A stretch of DNA of 64,000 nucleotides from Clostridium magnum DSM 2767. GTDB taxonomy: Bacteria > Bacillota > Clostridia > Clostridiales > Clostridiaceae. Every line of letters begins with the position of its first letter. The first letter of the stretch is position 1. Location: NCBI RefSeq assembly GCF_001623875.1, contig NZ_LWAE01000011.1:1-64000 (forward strand). Reading direction: 5' to 3'. The translations under genes and the position numbers were made by a program. Of the stretch, positions 1 to 8,639 are shown piece after piece. The notes under the pieces are model-generated. The model was not told the origin of the DNA, searched no databases, and saw only the letters and a list, made by a program, of their open reading frames with translations.

Positions 1-1
1 A

Positions 2-352
2 TGGGTATATCATGATTATAAAATTGGAGTTCCATATTTAGGAGAATATAGTGAACTTCTAAATACAGATAGTAAAAAGTATGGAGGGTCAGGACAAATA
101 ATGGACACCATACTTTATTCAGAGGAAGGACCCTGGCATAGAGAGCCCTACCATATGAAAATTAAGGTTCCGCCCATGGCAACAGTAATACTTAAGGTAG
201 ATAAAATTTATGAACTAAAGAATAAAAATACTAAAATTGAAGAAGTAGAATTGAAAGAGAAAGATAATATAAACAGTATAGAAGAGGTAGAAAACAAAAC
301 TTATATAAAGAATATAAATGATACAGTAGAGAAAGAAGATGAAAGGAGATAG
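2..352 (+). CDS. glgB: 1,4-alpha-glucan branching enzyme, C-terminal part (cut by window start)
   Basis: Only the last 116 codons are present; the reading frame is open from base 2, so the gene starts outside the window. The visible part carries the all-beta C-terminal domain of GlgB: the WVYHDYKIGVP stretch, the KKYGGSG loop and the closing KVPPMATVILKV strand are typical of this family. GlgB forms the alpha-1,6 branch points of glycogen. After the normal family end there are about 45 further residues rich in Lys, Glu, Asn and Ile, an unusual low-complexity tail. Its stop lies 5 bp before glgA, so the two are co-transcribed. Identity is firm from context and motifs; function of the tail is unknown. 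Confidence 0.85.
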   Translation, partial: WVYHDYKIGVPYLGEYSELLNTDSKKYGGSGQIMDTILYSEEGPWHREPYHMKIKVPPMATVILKVDKIYELKNKNTKIEEVELKEKDNINSIEEVENKTYIKNINDTVEKEDERR

Positions 353-357
353 AGCAA

Positions 358-1785
358 ATGAAGGTTTTATTTGTAGCATCAGAAGGAGATCCTTTTATTA
401 AGACAGGAGGGCTAGCTGATGTGGCCTATGCCCTTCCAAAATATCTTAAGGCTTTAGGAATAGATGTAAGAGTGGTAATTCCAAAGTATAAAAATATAAA
501 ACTAAGTGACAAGTACAGCCTGAATTTTAAAAAATCATTTACAGTGCCTGTAGGATGGAGAAATCAATATTCAGGAGTGTTTGAGAGTAATGTAGATGCA
601 GTTAAATACTACCTTATAGATAATGAATACTACTTTTTTAGAGATAACCCTTATGGTTACTATGATGATGGAGAGCGGTTTGCATTTTATGATAGGGCTG
701 TGCTTATGATGTTAAAGGAGCTAGCCTGGAAACCGGATGTTATACATTGTAATGACTGGCATACAGGTATGATACCAGTATTATATAAACTGGAATATGA
801 AAAAGATAGTTTTTATAAAAACATAAAGATATTGTATAGTATCCATAATATATTATTTCAAGGAAATTATGATCCAAATATACTTGGAGAACTCTTTGGA
901 TATAGCGATGATATATATAGGGATGGAAGTATAGAATTGTATGGATCAGTAAGTTTTATGAAGGGTGGAATAAACTATAGTGATAAAATATCTACTGTGA
1001 GCAGAAGCTATGCCCAAGAAATTCAAACCACAGAATATGGGGAGAGATTAGACGGCTTTTTAAAAAGCCGGGCTGAAGATCTTTTTGGCATAGTAAATGG
1101 AATAGATTACGATACTTATGATCCAGAAAAAGATACTGTAATATATGAAAACTATAATAAAAATAATTTAGAAAACAAACTTATTAATAAAAAGGAACTT
1201 CAAGAACAATTAAATCTTAAGGTAAATGAAAAAATACCTATGATTGGAATAGTCTCAAGACTTACCTCTCAAAAAGGGTTGGACTTAATAAGATTTATAG
1301 GTGATGATCTTGCAAAGAAAGATATGCAATTAGTGGTACTGGGTACTGGAGATAGTGAATATGAAGATTATTTTAAATATCTTCAAGGAAAATACCCAGA
1401 CAAAGTATCAGCTAATATATATTTCGATGATGTATTAGCTCATAAAATATATGCTGCTTCAGATATGTTCTTAATGCCATCTTTATTTGAACCTTGTGGA
1501 CTAGGCCAACTTATAGCATTAAGATATGGGACAATACCTATAGTAAGAGAGACTGGAGGCCTTAGGGACACTGTAAAATCGTACGATAAGTTTACTGGAA
1601 AAGGAAATGGCTTCAGTTTTACCTATTGCAATCCCTATGATTTGTTTCATGTTATAAAGGAGGCACTTCAATACTACGAAGATAAAGAACTTTGGGAAAG
1701 CATAATGCTACAAGCCATGGAAAGTGACAATAGCTGGGATAAATCTGCTAAAACTTATAAAGAAATTTATGAAAGTATGTTTTAA
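358..1785 (+). CDS. glgA: Glycogen synthase (ADP-glucose type)
   Basis: A 475-residue GT5-family glycosyltransferase that transfers glucose from ADP-glucose to the non-reducing end of glycogen. The N-terminal KTGGLADV motif (residues 15-22) binds ADP-glucose. The C-terminal Rossmann half carries SRLTSQKG and the EPCGLGQ motif near residue 378, followed by ETGGLRDTV. Length is normal for the family. A good AGGAGA ribosome site overlaps the end of glgB, which supports the ATG chosen and translational coupling. It lies within the glgB-A-P-C-D cluster. No anomaly seen. Confidence 0.96.
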   Translation: MKVLFVASEGDPFIKTGGLADVAYALPKYLKALGIDVRVVIPKYKNIKLSDKYSLNFKKSFTVPVGWRNQYSGVFESNVDAVKYYLIDNEYYFFRDNPYGYYDDGERFAFYDRAVLMMLKELAWKPDVIHCNDWHTGMIPVLYKLEYEKDSFYKNIKILYSIHNILFQGNYDPNILGELFGYSDDIYRDGSIELYGSVSFMKGGINYSDKISTVSRSYAQEIQTTEYGERLDGFLKSRAEDLFGIVNGIDYDTYDPEKDTVIYENYNKNNLENKLINKKELQEQLNLKVNEKIPMIGIVSRLTSQKGLDLIRFIGDDLAKKDMQLVVLGTGDSEYEDYFKYLQGKYPDKVSANIYFDDVLAHKIYAASDMFLMPSLFEPCGLGQLIALRYGTIPIVRETGGLRDTVKSYDKFTGKGNGFSFTYCNPYDLFHVIKEALQYYEDKELWESIMLQAMESDNSWDKSAKTYKEIYESMF

Positions 1786-1818
1786 CCTACATTAAAATTT
1801 GTAGTAGGAGGAATATAT

Positions 1819-4257
1819 ATGTTCAATATAGATAAAGAGACCTTTAAAAAGGATTATGAAGAAAAGTTTATAGAAATGCATGGAAAAGATTTGCATGAGG
1901 GAACAGACTATAATAAGTATGAAGCTCTGGCAAGCCTTACTAGAGACTATGTAGTTAAGATGTGGATAAATACTAATAAGAAGTATAATTTCACGGGAGA
2001 GAAGCAGGTTTACTACTTTTCTATGGAGTTTTTGCTTGGAAGATTACTAGGCAATGCATTAATTAACTTAGGTATAAAAGATATATGTAGGGAAGCACTT
2101 AGTGATTTTAATATAAATTTAGATAGTTTAGAGGAGTTAGAAGAAGACCAAGGATTGGGAAATGGTGGATTAGGCAGATTAGCAGCCTGTTTTTTAGATT
2201 CTATGGCCTCTTTGAATATACCAGGACATGGGTGTGGCATAAGATATAAATATGGATTTTTTCAGCAAAAAATAGTAAATGGAAAACAAATAGAAACTTC
2301 TGATTACTGGCTAAAAAATGCCAATGTGTGGGAGATAAAAAAGTCGGATAAGGCTCAGGTTGTTAGATTTGGTGGAGAAGTAACTACAATAAATGAAGAT
2401 GGACATCTGAGATTTAATCATACAGGATACGAAGCTATTTTAGCAGTGCCCTATGATATTCCTGTTATAGGTTATGAAAATGAAGTGGTAAATACCTTAA
2501 GGCTTTGGAGTGCAGAACCTTTATATGACGAATTTGATTTTTCTTCCTTCAGCAGAGGAGATTATTTGAAGGCAATAGAATATAAGAATTCTATTGAGGC
2601 TATATCTCAGGTCTTATATCCTGATGATAGTTTTTATGAAGGAAAAATTCTTAGGTTAAAGCAGCAATATTTTTTTGTTTCTGCCGGGATTCAAAGTATA
2701 ATAAGGCATTTTAAGGCTTATGGAAAAGGAACTTTAAAGGATTTAGATGAAAAAATAGCTATACACATAAATGATACTCATCCTACCCTGGCTATTCCAG
2801 AGCTTATGAGAATCCTTATGGATGAAGAGGGGTATGGATGGAATGAAGCCTGGAGGATAACTTCAAATACAATATCCTATACAAATCATACTATATTGGC
2901 AGAAGCTTTAGAAAAGTGGCCTGTGGAAATGTTTGAAAAATTATTGCCTAGAATTTATATGATAGTTGAAGAGATAAATAGAAGATTCTGTCAAGAATTA
3001 TGGAATAAATATATAGGACAGTGGGATAAAATCAGTAAAATGTCTATAATTGCTGATGGATATGTAAGAATGGCTCATTTAGCTATAGTAGGGAGCTATA
3101 GTGTAAATGGTGTTGCTAAACTTCATACAGAGATACTAAAAAAACAGGAGATGTCAGACTTTTACTATTTCAATCCTACAAAGTTCAATAATAAAACTAA
3201 TGGAATAACTCATAGAAGATGGCTTATGGGAGCAAATCCTGAGCTTACAGATTTTCTTAAGGAGACTATAGGCAGTGGTTTTATAAAGCACCCTACAGAT
3301 ATGGAGGCCTTCGCAGCCTATGCCATGGATAAGTCCGTTCAAGAAAGACTACATCAAATAAAACTGTCTAATAAAAAGAAACTTGCAGAATATATAAAAA
3401 TTAATCAAGGTATTTCTGTAAATCCAGATTCTTTATTTGATGTTCAGGTTAAGAGAATTCATGCGTATAAAAGACAGACCCTGAATTGTTTAAGAATAAT
3501 GGATCTTTACAGAAGACTTATAGAAAATCCTAATTTGGATATAGTTCCTAGAACTTTTATATTTGCAGGTAAAGCAGCACCAGGATATTATCTTGCTAAA
3601 AATACTATAGAGCTTATTAATGCAGTAGCTAATAAGATAAATAACGATCCAAAAGTAAATGAAAAAATAAAGATAGTATTTATGCATAACTACAGGGTTT
3701 CTTTAGCTGAAACTATAATTCCTGCAGCAGATTTAAGTGAACAAATATCTACTACCACAAAGGAAGCCTCAGGCACAAGTAATATGAAATTTATGATGAA
3801 TGGAGCTGTTACTATAGCAACCTTAGATGGTGCAAATATTGAAATAAGAGATGAAGTTGGAGATGAAAATATAATTATTTTTGGCTTAACAGAGAGAGAA
3901 GTCTTAGATTACTATCAAAAAGGTGGCTATTCAGCTACTGATATGATTAATGGAGACTATAGAATAAAACAGGTTACTGATGATATAGTAAATGGATTTT
4001 ATTGTGGGGATAAAGAAAGATTTAGAGCGGTTTATGAGCATCTAGTTACCTATAATGATGAATTTTTTGTATTGAAAGATTTTCATTCCTATTTGAAAGC
4101 ACAGGATAAAGTAGATAACTTATATAGAGATTTTTCAAAATGGCAATCTATGTGTGCTGTGAATATAGCTCATTCCGGTATATTCTCTAGCGATAGAACT
4201 ATACAGGAATATGCTACAGGTATATGGGGATCTGGGTTTTTATATAAGAATCTATAA
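1819..4257 (+). CDS. glgP: Glycogen/starch phosphorylase
   Basis: An 812-residue GT35 phosphorylase that releases glucose-1-phosphate from glycogen using inorganic phosphate and pyridoxal phosphate. The PLP lysine is Lys657 in the stretch EASGTSNMKFMMNG. The N-terminal part has YFSMEFLLGRLLGNAL and the LGNGGLGRLAACF glycine loop, both family hallmarks, and the catalytic-site stretch RIHAYKRQ is present near residue 545. A clear GGAGG site sits 8 bp before the ATG. A degradative enzyme within a biosynthetic operon is common in clostridia and suggests both directions of glycogen flux are expressed together. Confidence 0.96.
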   Translation: MFNIDKETFKKDYEEKFIEMHGKDLHEGTDYNKYEALASLTRDYVVKMWINTNKKYNFTGEKQVYYFSMEFLLGRLLGNALINLGIKDICREALSDFNINLDSLEELEEDQGLGNGGLGRLAACFLDSMASLNIPGHGCGIRYKYGFFQQKIVNGKQIETSDYWLKNANVWEIKKSDKAQVVRFGGEVTTINEDGHLRFNHTGYEAILAVPYDIPVIGYENEVVNTLRLWSAEPLYDEFDFSSFSRGDYLKAIEYKNSIEAISQVLYPDDSFYEGKILRLKQQYFFVSAGIQSIIRHFKAYGKGTLKDLDEKIAIHINDTHPTLAIPELMRILMDEEGYGWNEAWRITSNTISYTNHTILAEALEKWPVEMFEKLLPRIYMIVEEINRRFCQELWNKYIGQWDKISKMSIIADGYVRMAHLAIVGSYSVNGVAKLHTEILKKQEMSDFYYFNPTKFNNKTNGITHRRWLMGANPELTDFLKETIGSGFIKHPTDMEAFAAYAMDKSVQERLHQIKLSNKKKLAEYIKINQGISVNPDSLFDVQVKRIHAYKRQTLNCLRIMDLYRRLIENPNLDIVPRTFIFAGKAAPGYYLAKNTIELINAVANKINNDPKVNEKIKIVFMHNYRVSLAETIIPAADLSEQISTTTKEASGTSNMKFMMNGAVTIATLDGANIEIRDEVGDENIIIFGLTEREVLDYYQKGGYSATDMINGDYRIKQVTDDIVNGFYCGDKERFRAVYEHLVTYNDEFFVLKDFHSYLKAQDKVDNLYRDFSKWQSMCAVNIAHSGIFSSDRTIQEYATGIWGSGFLYKNL

Positions 4258-4274
4258 TATGAAGTGAAAACTTG

Positions 4275-4312
4275 AATCAGATGGGGTTTCAAACCTCACC
4301 GGATAACTTTAC
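4275..4312 (+). repeat. Degenerate hairpin resembling the second stem of the IS605-like end repeats
   Basis: The glgP-glgC gap holds AATCAGATGGGGTTT followed, after one base, by AAACCTCACCGGAT. The left arm matches the left arm of the intact copies near 5577 and 8512; the right arm has several changes but can still pair with G-U wobbles. It is probably a decayed copy of the same repeat. Confidence 0.35.
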
Positions 4313-4340
4313 ATTAAAAGTACATGGGGGAGGGCACTAT

Positions 4341-5491
4341 ATGTTAAAAAAAGAAATGGTAGCGATGATACTAGCTGGAGGACAGGGTTCTAGATTAGGA
4401 ATACTTACCAAAAGACTTGCGAAGCCTGCAGTTCCATTTGGGGGTAGATATAGGATAATTGATTTTGCACTGAGTAATTGCTCAAATTCAGGTATAGATA
4501 CTGTAGGTGTATTAACACAATACAAGCCTTTAGTACTTAATTCACATATCGGCATAGGAAGTCCTTGGGATCTTGATAGAAGAGATGGGGAGTATATATT
4601 TTGCCACCTTATCAAGAAGAGAGTGGAGGTATTTGGTATAAAGGCACTGCAGATGCCATCTTCCAAAATAGTTCATTTATTGATAGCTATAGTCCAGAAT
4701 ACGTCTTAGTATTATCTGGTGACCATATATATAAAATGAATTATGATAACATGCTAAAGTATCACAAAGAAAAAAATTCAGATGCTACCATAGCAGTTAT
4801 AGATGTTCCCATTGAAGAAGCAAGTAGGTTTGGTATTATGAATACTAATGAGGATGGTTCAATATACGAGTTTGAAGAAAAGCCTAAAAATCCTAAAAGT
4901 ACGAAAGCCTCTATGGGAATTTATATATTTAATTGGAGGGTTTTGAAGAAAATTCTAAAAGAGGACCAAAGCAATAAAGAATCTAGTAATGATTTTGGAA
5001 AAAATATAATTCCTAAAATGTTGGAACAAGATATGAAATTGAATGCCTATTCCTTCAAAGGGTATTGGAAAGATGTAGGTACAATAGAAAGCTTGTGGGA
5101 ATCAAATATGGACTTGCTTAGAGAAGATAACGAACTAAATATGCAAGATAAAAATTGGAGAATATACTCTCAAAATCATGTTAGACCTGCACAATATATA
5201 GGACCTAATGCAAAAGTTACAAATAGTCTTTCTGTAGATGGTTGTGAAATTTACGGAGAAGTAAATAATTCAGTACTATTTTCAGGAGTTATTATAGGTA
5301 AAAATTCTAAAATAATAAACTCAGTAATAATGCCGGATAGCAAGATTGGAGATAACGTAATAATAAATAAGGCAATTGTAGGAAGTAACGTAGTTGTAAG
5401 AAGAGATTGTATTATTGGAGATGGAAAACAAGTTACAGTAATAGGTGGAAACCAGGATGTGAAAGCAGGCTCAATCATTGATAGAGGTTAA
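4341..5491 (+). pseudogene. glgC: Glucose-1-phosphate adenylyltransferase, frameshifted
   Basis: GlgC makes ADP-glucose from glucose-1-phosphate and ATP. The start is the ATG at 4341 with a GGGGGAGGG site just ahead. The N-terminal AGGQGSRLG nucleotide-binding loop, KPAVPFGGRYRIIDF and GSPWDLDRRDG are intact. At the G4 run at 4587-4590 the frame is lost. If one more G were present, the protein would continue as GVYILPPYQEESGGIWYKG and run to 5491 with SGDHIYKMNY and the left-handed beta-helix C-terminus intact, about 383 residues, full family length. No other damage is visible. A sequencing error in the homopolymer is the simplest reading; if real, the gene would be a null and glycogen synthesis would depend on another ADP-glucose source. 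Confidence 0.9.
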
Positions 5492-5506
5492 ATTTAACCT
5501 GACTAA

Positions 5507-5611
5507 CTTGGCGTAAGTATCCCACTTCTTCAAGTGGGAGTTCAACGCCAAGTAAGCCATGCATTCGCAGCTCTAAAATTCAGATGGGGTAAAAGAATCC
5601 CCATCTGAATT
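5507..5611 (+). repeat. Two-hairpin repeat resembling an IS200/IS605-type right end
   Basis: This lies in the 223-bp glgC-glgD gap. Hairpin one: CTTGGCGT (5507-5514) pairs with the arm ending at 5552, enclosing TCCCACTT/AAGTGGGA (5520-5527/5532-5539) with a CTTC loop. Hairpin two: a 13-bp perfect stem at 5577-5589/5599-5611 with core CAGATGGGG. The same order, with shared ATTCG and CAGATGGGG blocks, recurs at 8424-8542. Such paired stems recall the right ends (and guide-RNA scaffolds) of IS605/TnpB elements, but no transposase gene is present. The origin is inferred. Confidence 0.6.
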
Positions 5612-5714
5612 AAGATCTTGCTTCAAGTTTGACCAAGATTAGGGTACTAGAAAAAAGTAATCATGGGATAAAGTGAAACTTTAAATTGGGTGAAGTTTCT
5701 ACAGGAGGGGTGTT

Positions 5715-6830
5715 ATGTTAAAGAATTGTCTAGGTATAATAAATTTAGATGAAAATGAAGATAAGATAAGAGAACTCACAAGAAATAGGCCACTAGCATC
5801 TGTGCCAATAGCAGGCAGATATAGGATTATAGATTTTATATTATCAAACTTAACAAATGCAGGTATTGAGAGTATAGGAATATTTTCAAAGATGCAATCA
5901 AGATCTTTAATGGATCACTTGAGCAATGGTCGACCTTGGGATTTAAACAGGAAAATAGATGGACTTAGATTTTTTAATTTTACTACTACAGATCCTTGTA
6001 TAGATGATATAACTAATTTTGCAAATAACATTGAGTATTTATATAGAGCTAAACAGGAATATGTGATATTTACTTCCTCTTATATGATATGCAATATTGA
6101 TTTTAAAGATATTTTAAAGAATCATATAGAATCAGACTACGATATAACGATGGTTTACAAAAAAATAGAGGATGCAGATGAAAATTTCTGTGGTTGTGAG
6201 ACTTTAAATATAGATGAAAAAGGAAATATATTAAGTATTGGCAAGAACATAGGTAATAGAAAGAATGCTAATGTTGGCATGGGCATATTTATAATGAAAA
6301 AAGATTTTTTGATACACATAATTAATGAGTGTATAAGTTCAGGGCACTATAGAAAAGTGAAATCTTTTATATATAATTCCTTGGATAATTTAAAGGTGAA
6401 AAGTTATGAATTCAAAGGATATTTAGCCTGTATAAATTCTTTGAAATCTTATTATAAAAGGAGTGTGGAACTTCTAGATCATAAAATAAATAAGGAACTC
6501 TTCTCTTTGGAGAGGCCTATATACACTAAGACTAATGATGAGATTCCAGCAAGATATACTAATGATTGTATTGTTAAAAATTCGATAATTGCTAATGGGT
6601 GTTTAATTGAAGGAACTGTAGAAAATTGTATAATATTTAGACGTGTTAAGGTTTCTAAAGGAGCTATGCTTAAAAATTGTATAATTCTTCAAAATTGTAT
6701 TATAGGAGAAAATGCAAAGCTTTATAATATAATAACAGATAAACATGTCAATATTGGCGACAATAAAGAACTTAGAGGAGATATAACTATCCCATTAGTT
6801 GTAGAAAATAATGTGAGAAAAGCATATTAA
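5715..6830 (+). CDS. glgD: GlgD, ADP-glucose pyrophosphorylase-like subunit
   Basis: A 371-residue paralogue of GlgC. It keeps SVPIAGRYRIIDFILSNLTNAGI and the RPWDLNRK block but has lost the N-terminal GGxGxRLG nucleotide loop, which is replaced by GIINLDENEDKI. That is the hallmark of GlgD, the regulatory partner that forms a heterotetramer with GlgC in low-GC Gram-positives. The C-terminal third shows hexapeptide-type repeats (NSIIANGCLIEG, NCIIFRRVKVSKG). GGAGGGG lies 7 bp before the ATG. It is the last glg gene of the cluster. Confidence 0.93.
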   Translation: MLKNCLGIINLDENEDKIRELTRNRPLASVPIAGRYRIIDFILSNLTNAGIESIGIFSKMQSRSLMDHLSNGRPWDLNRKIDGLRFFNFTTTDPCIDDITNFANNIEYLYRAKQEYVIFTSSYMICNIDFKDILKNHIESDYDITMVYKKIEDADENFCGCETLNIDEKGNILSIGKNIGNRKNANVGMGIFIMKKDFLIHIINECISSGHYRKVKSFIYNSLDNLKVKSYEFKGYLACINSLKSYYKRSVELLDHKINKELFSLERPIYTKTNDEIPARYTNDCIVKNSIIANGCLIEGTVENCIIFRRVKVSKGAMLKNCIILQNCIIGENAKLYNIITDKHVNIGDNKELRGDITIPLVVENNVRKAY

Positions 6831-6839
6831 TGTATAGAT

Positions 6840-6892
6840 GATTCACATTTTATATTATTTGCAAAAGCATTGTTAATTTAAAATTGTGAATC
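6840..6892 (+). other. Inverted repeat between glgD and the GGDEF/EAL gene
   Basis: GATTCACA (6840-6847) and TGTGAATC (6885-6892) form a perfect 8-bp stem that can extend through flanking A/T pairs. There is no T-run directly after it, so it may be a processing or weak termination site rather than a full terminator. Confidence 0.4.
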
Positions 6893-6943
6893 CTTGATTC
6901 AAATTTCGTTTCATCTAGAAAGTGAAAAAGGAGAAGAATCATA

Positions 6944-8263
6944 ATGTCATTAACAAAAGAACAGGTTGAATTGTTAGCCTTTTATGATTATCTAACTGGT
7001 ATACCAAATAGAAATTATATAAAAGACAGACTGCCACAGATATTAAAAGATACAAAAGAATTTGCAGCATTAATATATATAGATGTGGATAATTTCACAG
7101 AGGTAAATGATACCTTGGGATATGATTCAGGAGATCAATTGATAGTAAGTATAGCCTCTACTTTAAAAAAATCTCTGAGAAGTGGAGATATGTTATTTCA
7201 TTTTGGAATAGATAAGTTTATTATCCTTGATAGAGAAAGTAATAATGAACTACAAGCAGCATCTTTTATATATGATCTATTAAAAAAGCTTAATACAAAT
7301 TTTAAAATAGAAGGTTATGATATATTTGTAACTGTAAGTATTGGGGTAGCTATATATCCTAAGGATGCAAAAGACTATCAAACCTTGCTTAAGAATGCTG
7401 ATATAGCAATGAATTCTGCAAAAAAAATGGACAGAAGTGGCTATAAATTCTTTGAAAAGAACTTGGAAGAAGAGGTTAGGGAAAAAGCTGAGTTGCAAAA
7501 GGAATTAAGACAAGCAGTGGAGAGTAATCAACTACAAGTATTTTATCAACCTAAAATTGATGTAAATACAGGGGAAATTGAAGGTATGGAAGCATTAATA
7601 AGGTGGAAGCATTCTATGAAAGGATATATACCTCCCTCAAAATTTATTCCCTTAGCAGAACAAACGGGAATCATAACTGAAATCGGTCAGTTTGTTTTGA
7701 AAACAGCTTGTGTACAGAATAAAATTTGGCAGGAATCAGGATATAAACCTGTAAAGGTAGCAGTAAATCTTTCTATGAGACAGTTAAAGGACAATGGCTT
7801 TGTTAACTATATAAAAAAAGTTTTAAAGGATACTCAGTTAGAAGCTAAGTGGTTAGAATTTGAAATAACAGAAAGTATGGTTATGGAGAATTTTGAGCAA
7901 ACGGAGAAGTTATTAGACAAAATAAGGAGCTTAGGTATTGATATATCCTTAGATGATTTTGGAACAGGATATTCCTCTCTTAATTATTTAAAATCCCTGC
8001 CTATTAATTGTATAAAAATAGATAAATCATTTATTGATGAAATATTGACAGATAAGAAACAAAATTTTATATCTTCAGCTTTAATAAATTTAGCACATGG
8101 AATTAATCTAAAGGTTATAGCGGAAGGTGTAGAAACTATAGAGCAATTCAGAATGCTAAAGAAATACAATTGCGATACCATTCAAGGATATTTCTTTAGC
8201 AAACCTGTATCAGGTGAAGAGTTTGAAGAGATGCTAAAGAACAATAAAAAATATATAGTGTGA
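6944..8263 (+). CDS. Cyclic-di-GMP phosphodiesterase (degenerate GGDEF plus intact EAL)
   Basis: A 439-residue soluble protein with an N-terminal GGDEF-like domain (about residues 12-165) and a C-terminal EAL domain (about 185-435), without any sensor or membrane segment. The cyclase signature is replaced by GIDKF, so diguanylate cyclase activity is unlikely. The EAL half keeps the residues needed for hydrolysis: EALIRW, the EITES block, DDFGTGYSSL, IKIDKSF, AEGVET and QGYFFSKP. It should hydrolyse cyclic-di-GMP, perhaps with GTP bound at the dead cyclase domain as an activator, as in some family members (inference). It follows glgD on the same strand with a strong AAGGAG site, and a terminator closes the unit. 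Confidence 0.9.
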   Translation: MSLTKEQVELLAFYDYLTGIPNRNYIKDRLPQILKDTKEFAALIYIDVDNFTEVNDTLGYDSGDQLIVSIASTLKKSLRSGDMLFHFGIDKFIILDRESNNELQAASFIYDLLKKLNTNFKIEGYDIFVTVSIGVAIYPKDAKDYQTLLKNADIAMNSAKKMDRSGYKFFEKNLEEEVREKAELQKELRQAVESNQLQVFYQPKIDVNTGEIEGMEALIRWKHSMKGYIPPSKFIPLAEQTGIITEIGQFVLKTACVQNKIWQESGYKPVKVAVNLSMRQLKDNGFVNYIKKVLKDTQLEAKWLEFEITESMVMENFEQTEKLLDKIRSLGIDISLDDFGTGYSSLNYLKSLPINCIKIDKSFIDEILTDKKQNFISSALINLAHGINLKVIAEGVETIEQFRMLKKYNCDTIQGYFFSKPVSGEEFEEMLKNNKKYIV

Positions 8264-8292
8264 ATTTAATTTATGTAAAAAAGAGTAAAATT

Positions 8293-8328
8293 AAGGGGTT
8301 AAGGCGTTAAGTGCTTAACCCCTTTTTT
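8293..8328 (+). terminator. Intrinsic terminator of the glycogen/EAL unit
   Basis: An 11-bp perfect stem (AAGGGGTTAAG at 8293-8303, CTTAACCCCTT at 8314-8324) with a 10-base loop, followed by six T residues. It lies 30 bp after the EAL gene stop. Confidence 0.9.
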
Positions 8329-8423
8329 ATATGAATTGAATCTTTCCACTAGCGTAAGCTTAGATAAAATACAAAATTAGAACAGAATAAAAACTAATAT
8401 ATAGCGAAAAATAAATATAACTA

Positions 8424-8545
8424 TTTATCCGATGACTATCCGCTCTAATACTCCCATCTTCTTCAAAGAGGGAGTAAAGAGCGGCTACGCCCCTGGATTC
8501 GTTCAACTAAGAATCAGGTGGGGTTTGAAACCCCATCTGATTTAA
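8424..8545 (+). repeat. Two-hairpin repeat resembling an IS200/IS605-type right end (second copy)
   Basis: It fills most of the 370-bp gap before gerA. Stem one: CCGCTCT (8440-8446) with AGAGCGG (8478-8484), enclosing ACTCCC/GGGAGT. Stem two: AATCAGGTGGGGTTT (8512-8526) with the arm 8528-8542. Bases 8424-8460 match the reverse complement of 58435-58471 at 35 of 37 positions, so this is a dispersed repeat. The rest of the gap shows nothing else that I can name. Confidence 0.65.
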
Positions 8546-8639
8546 GCTTACACTTCATGAAATGGAACTTAAATAATATGTGAGTATTAAAATCAGTAGT
8601 TATAGGATAAGAATATAATTTGTATAGGGAGGTATGGAA

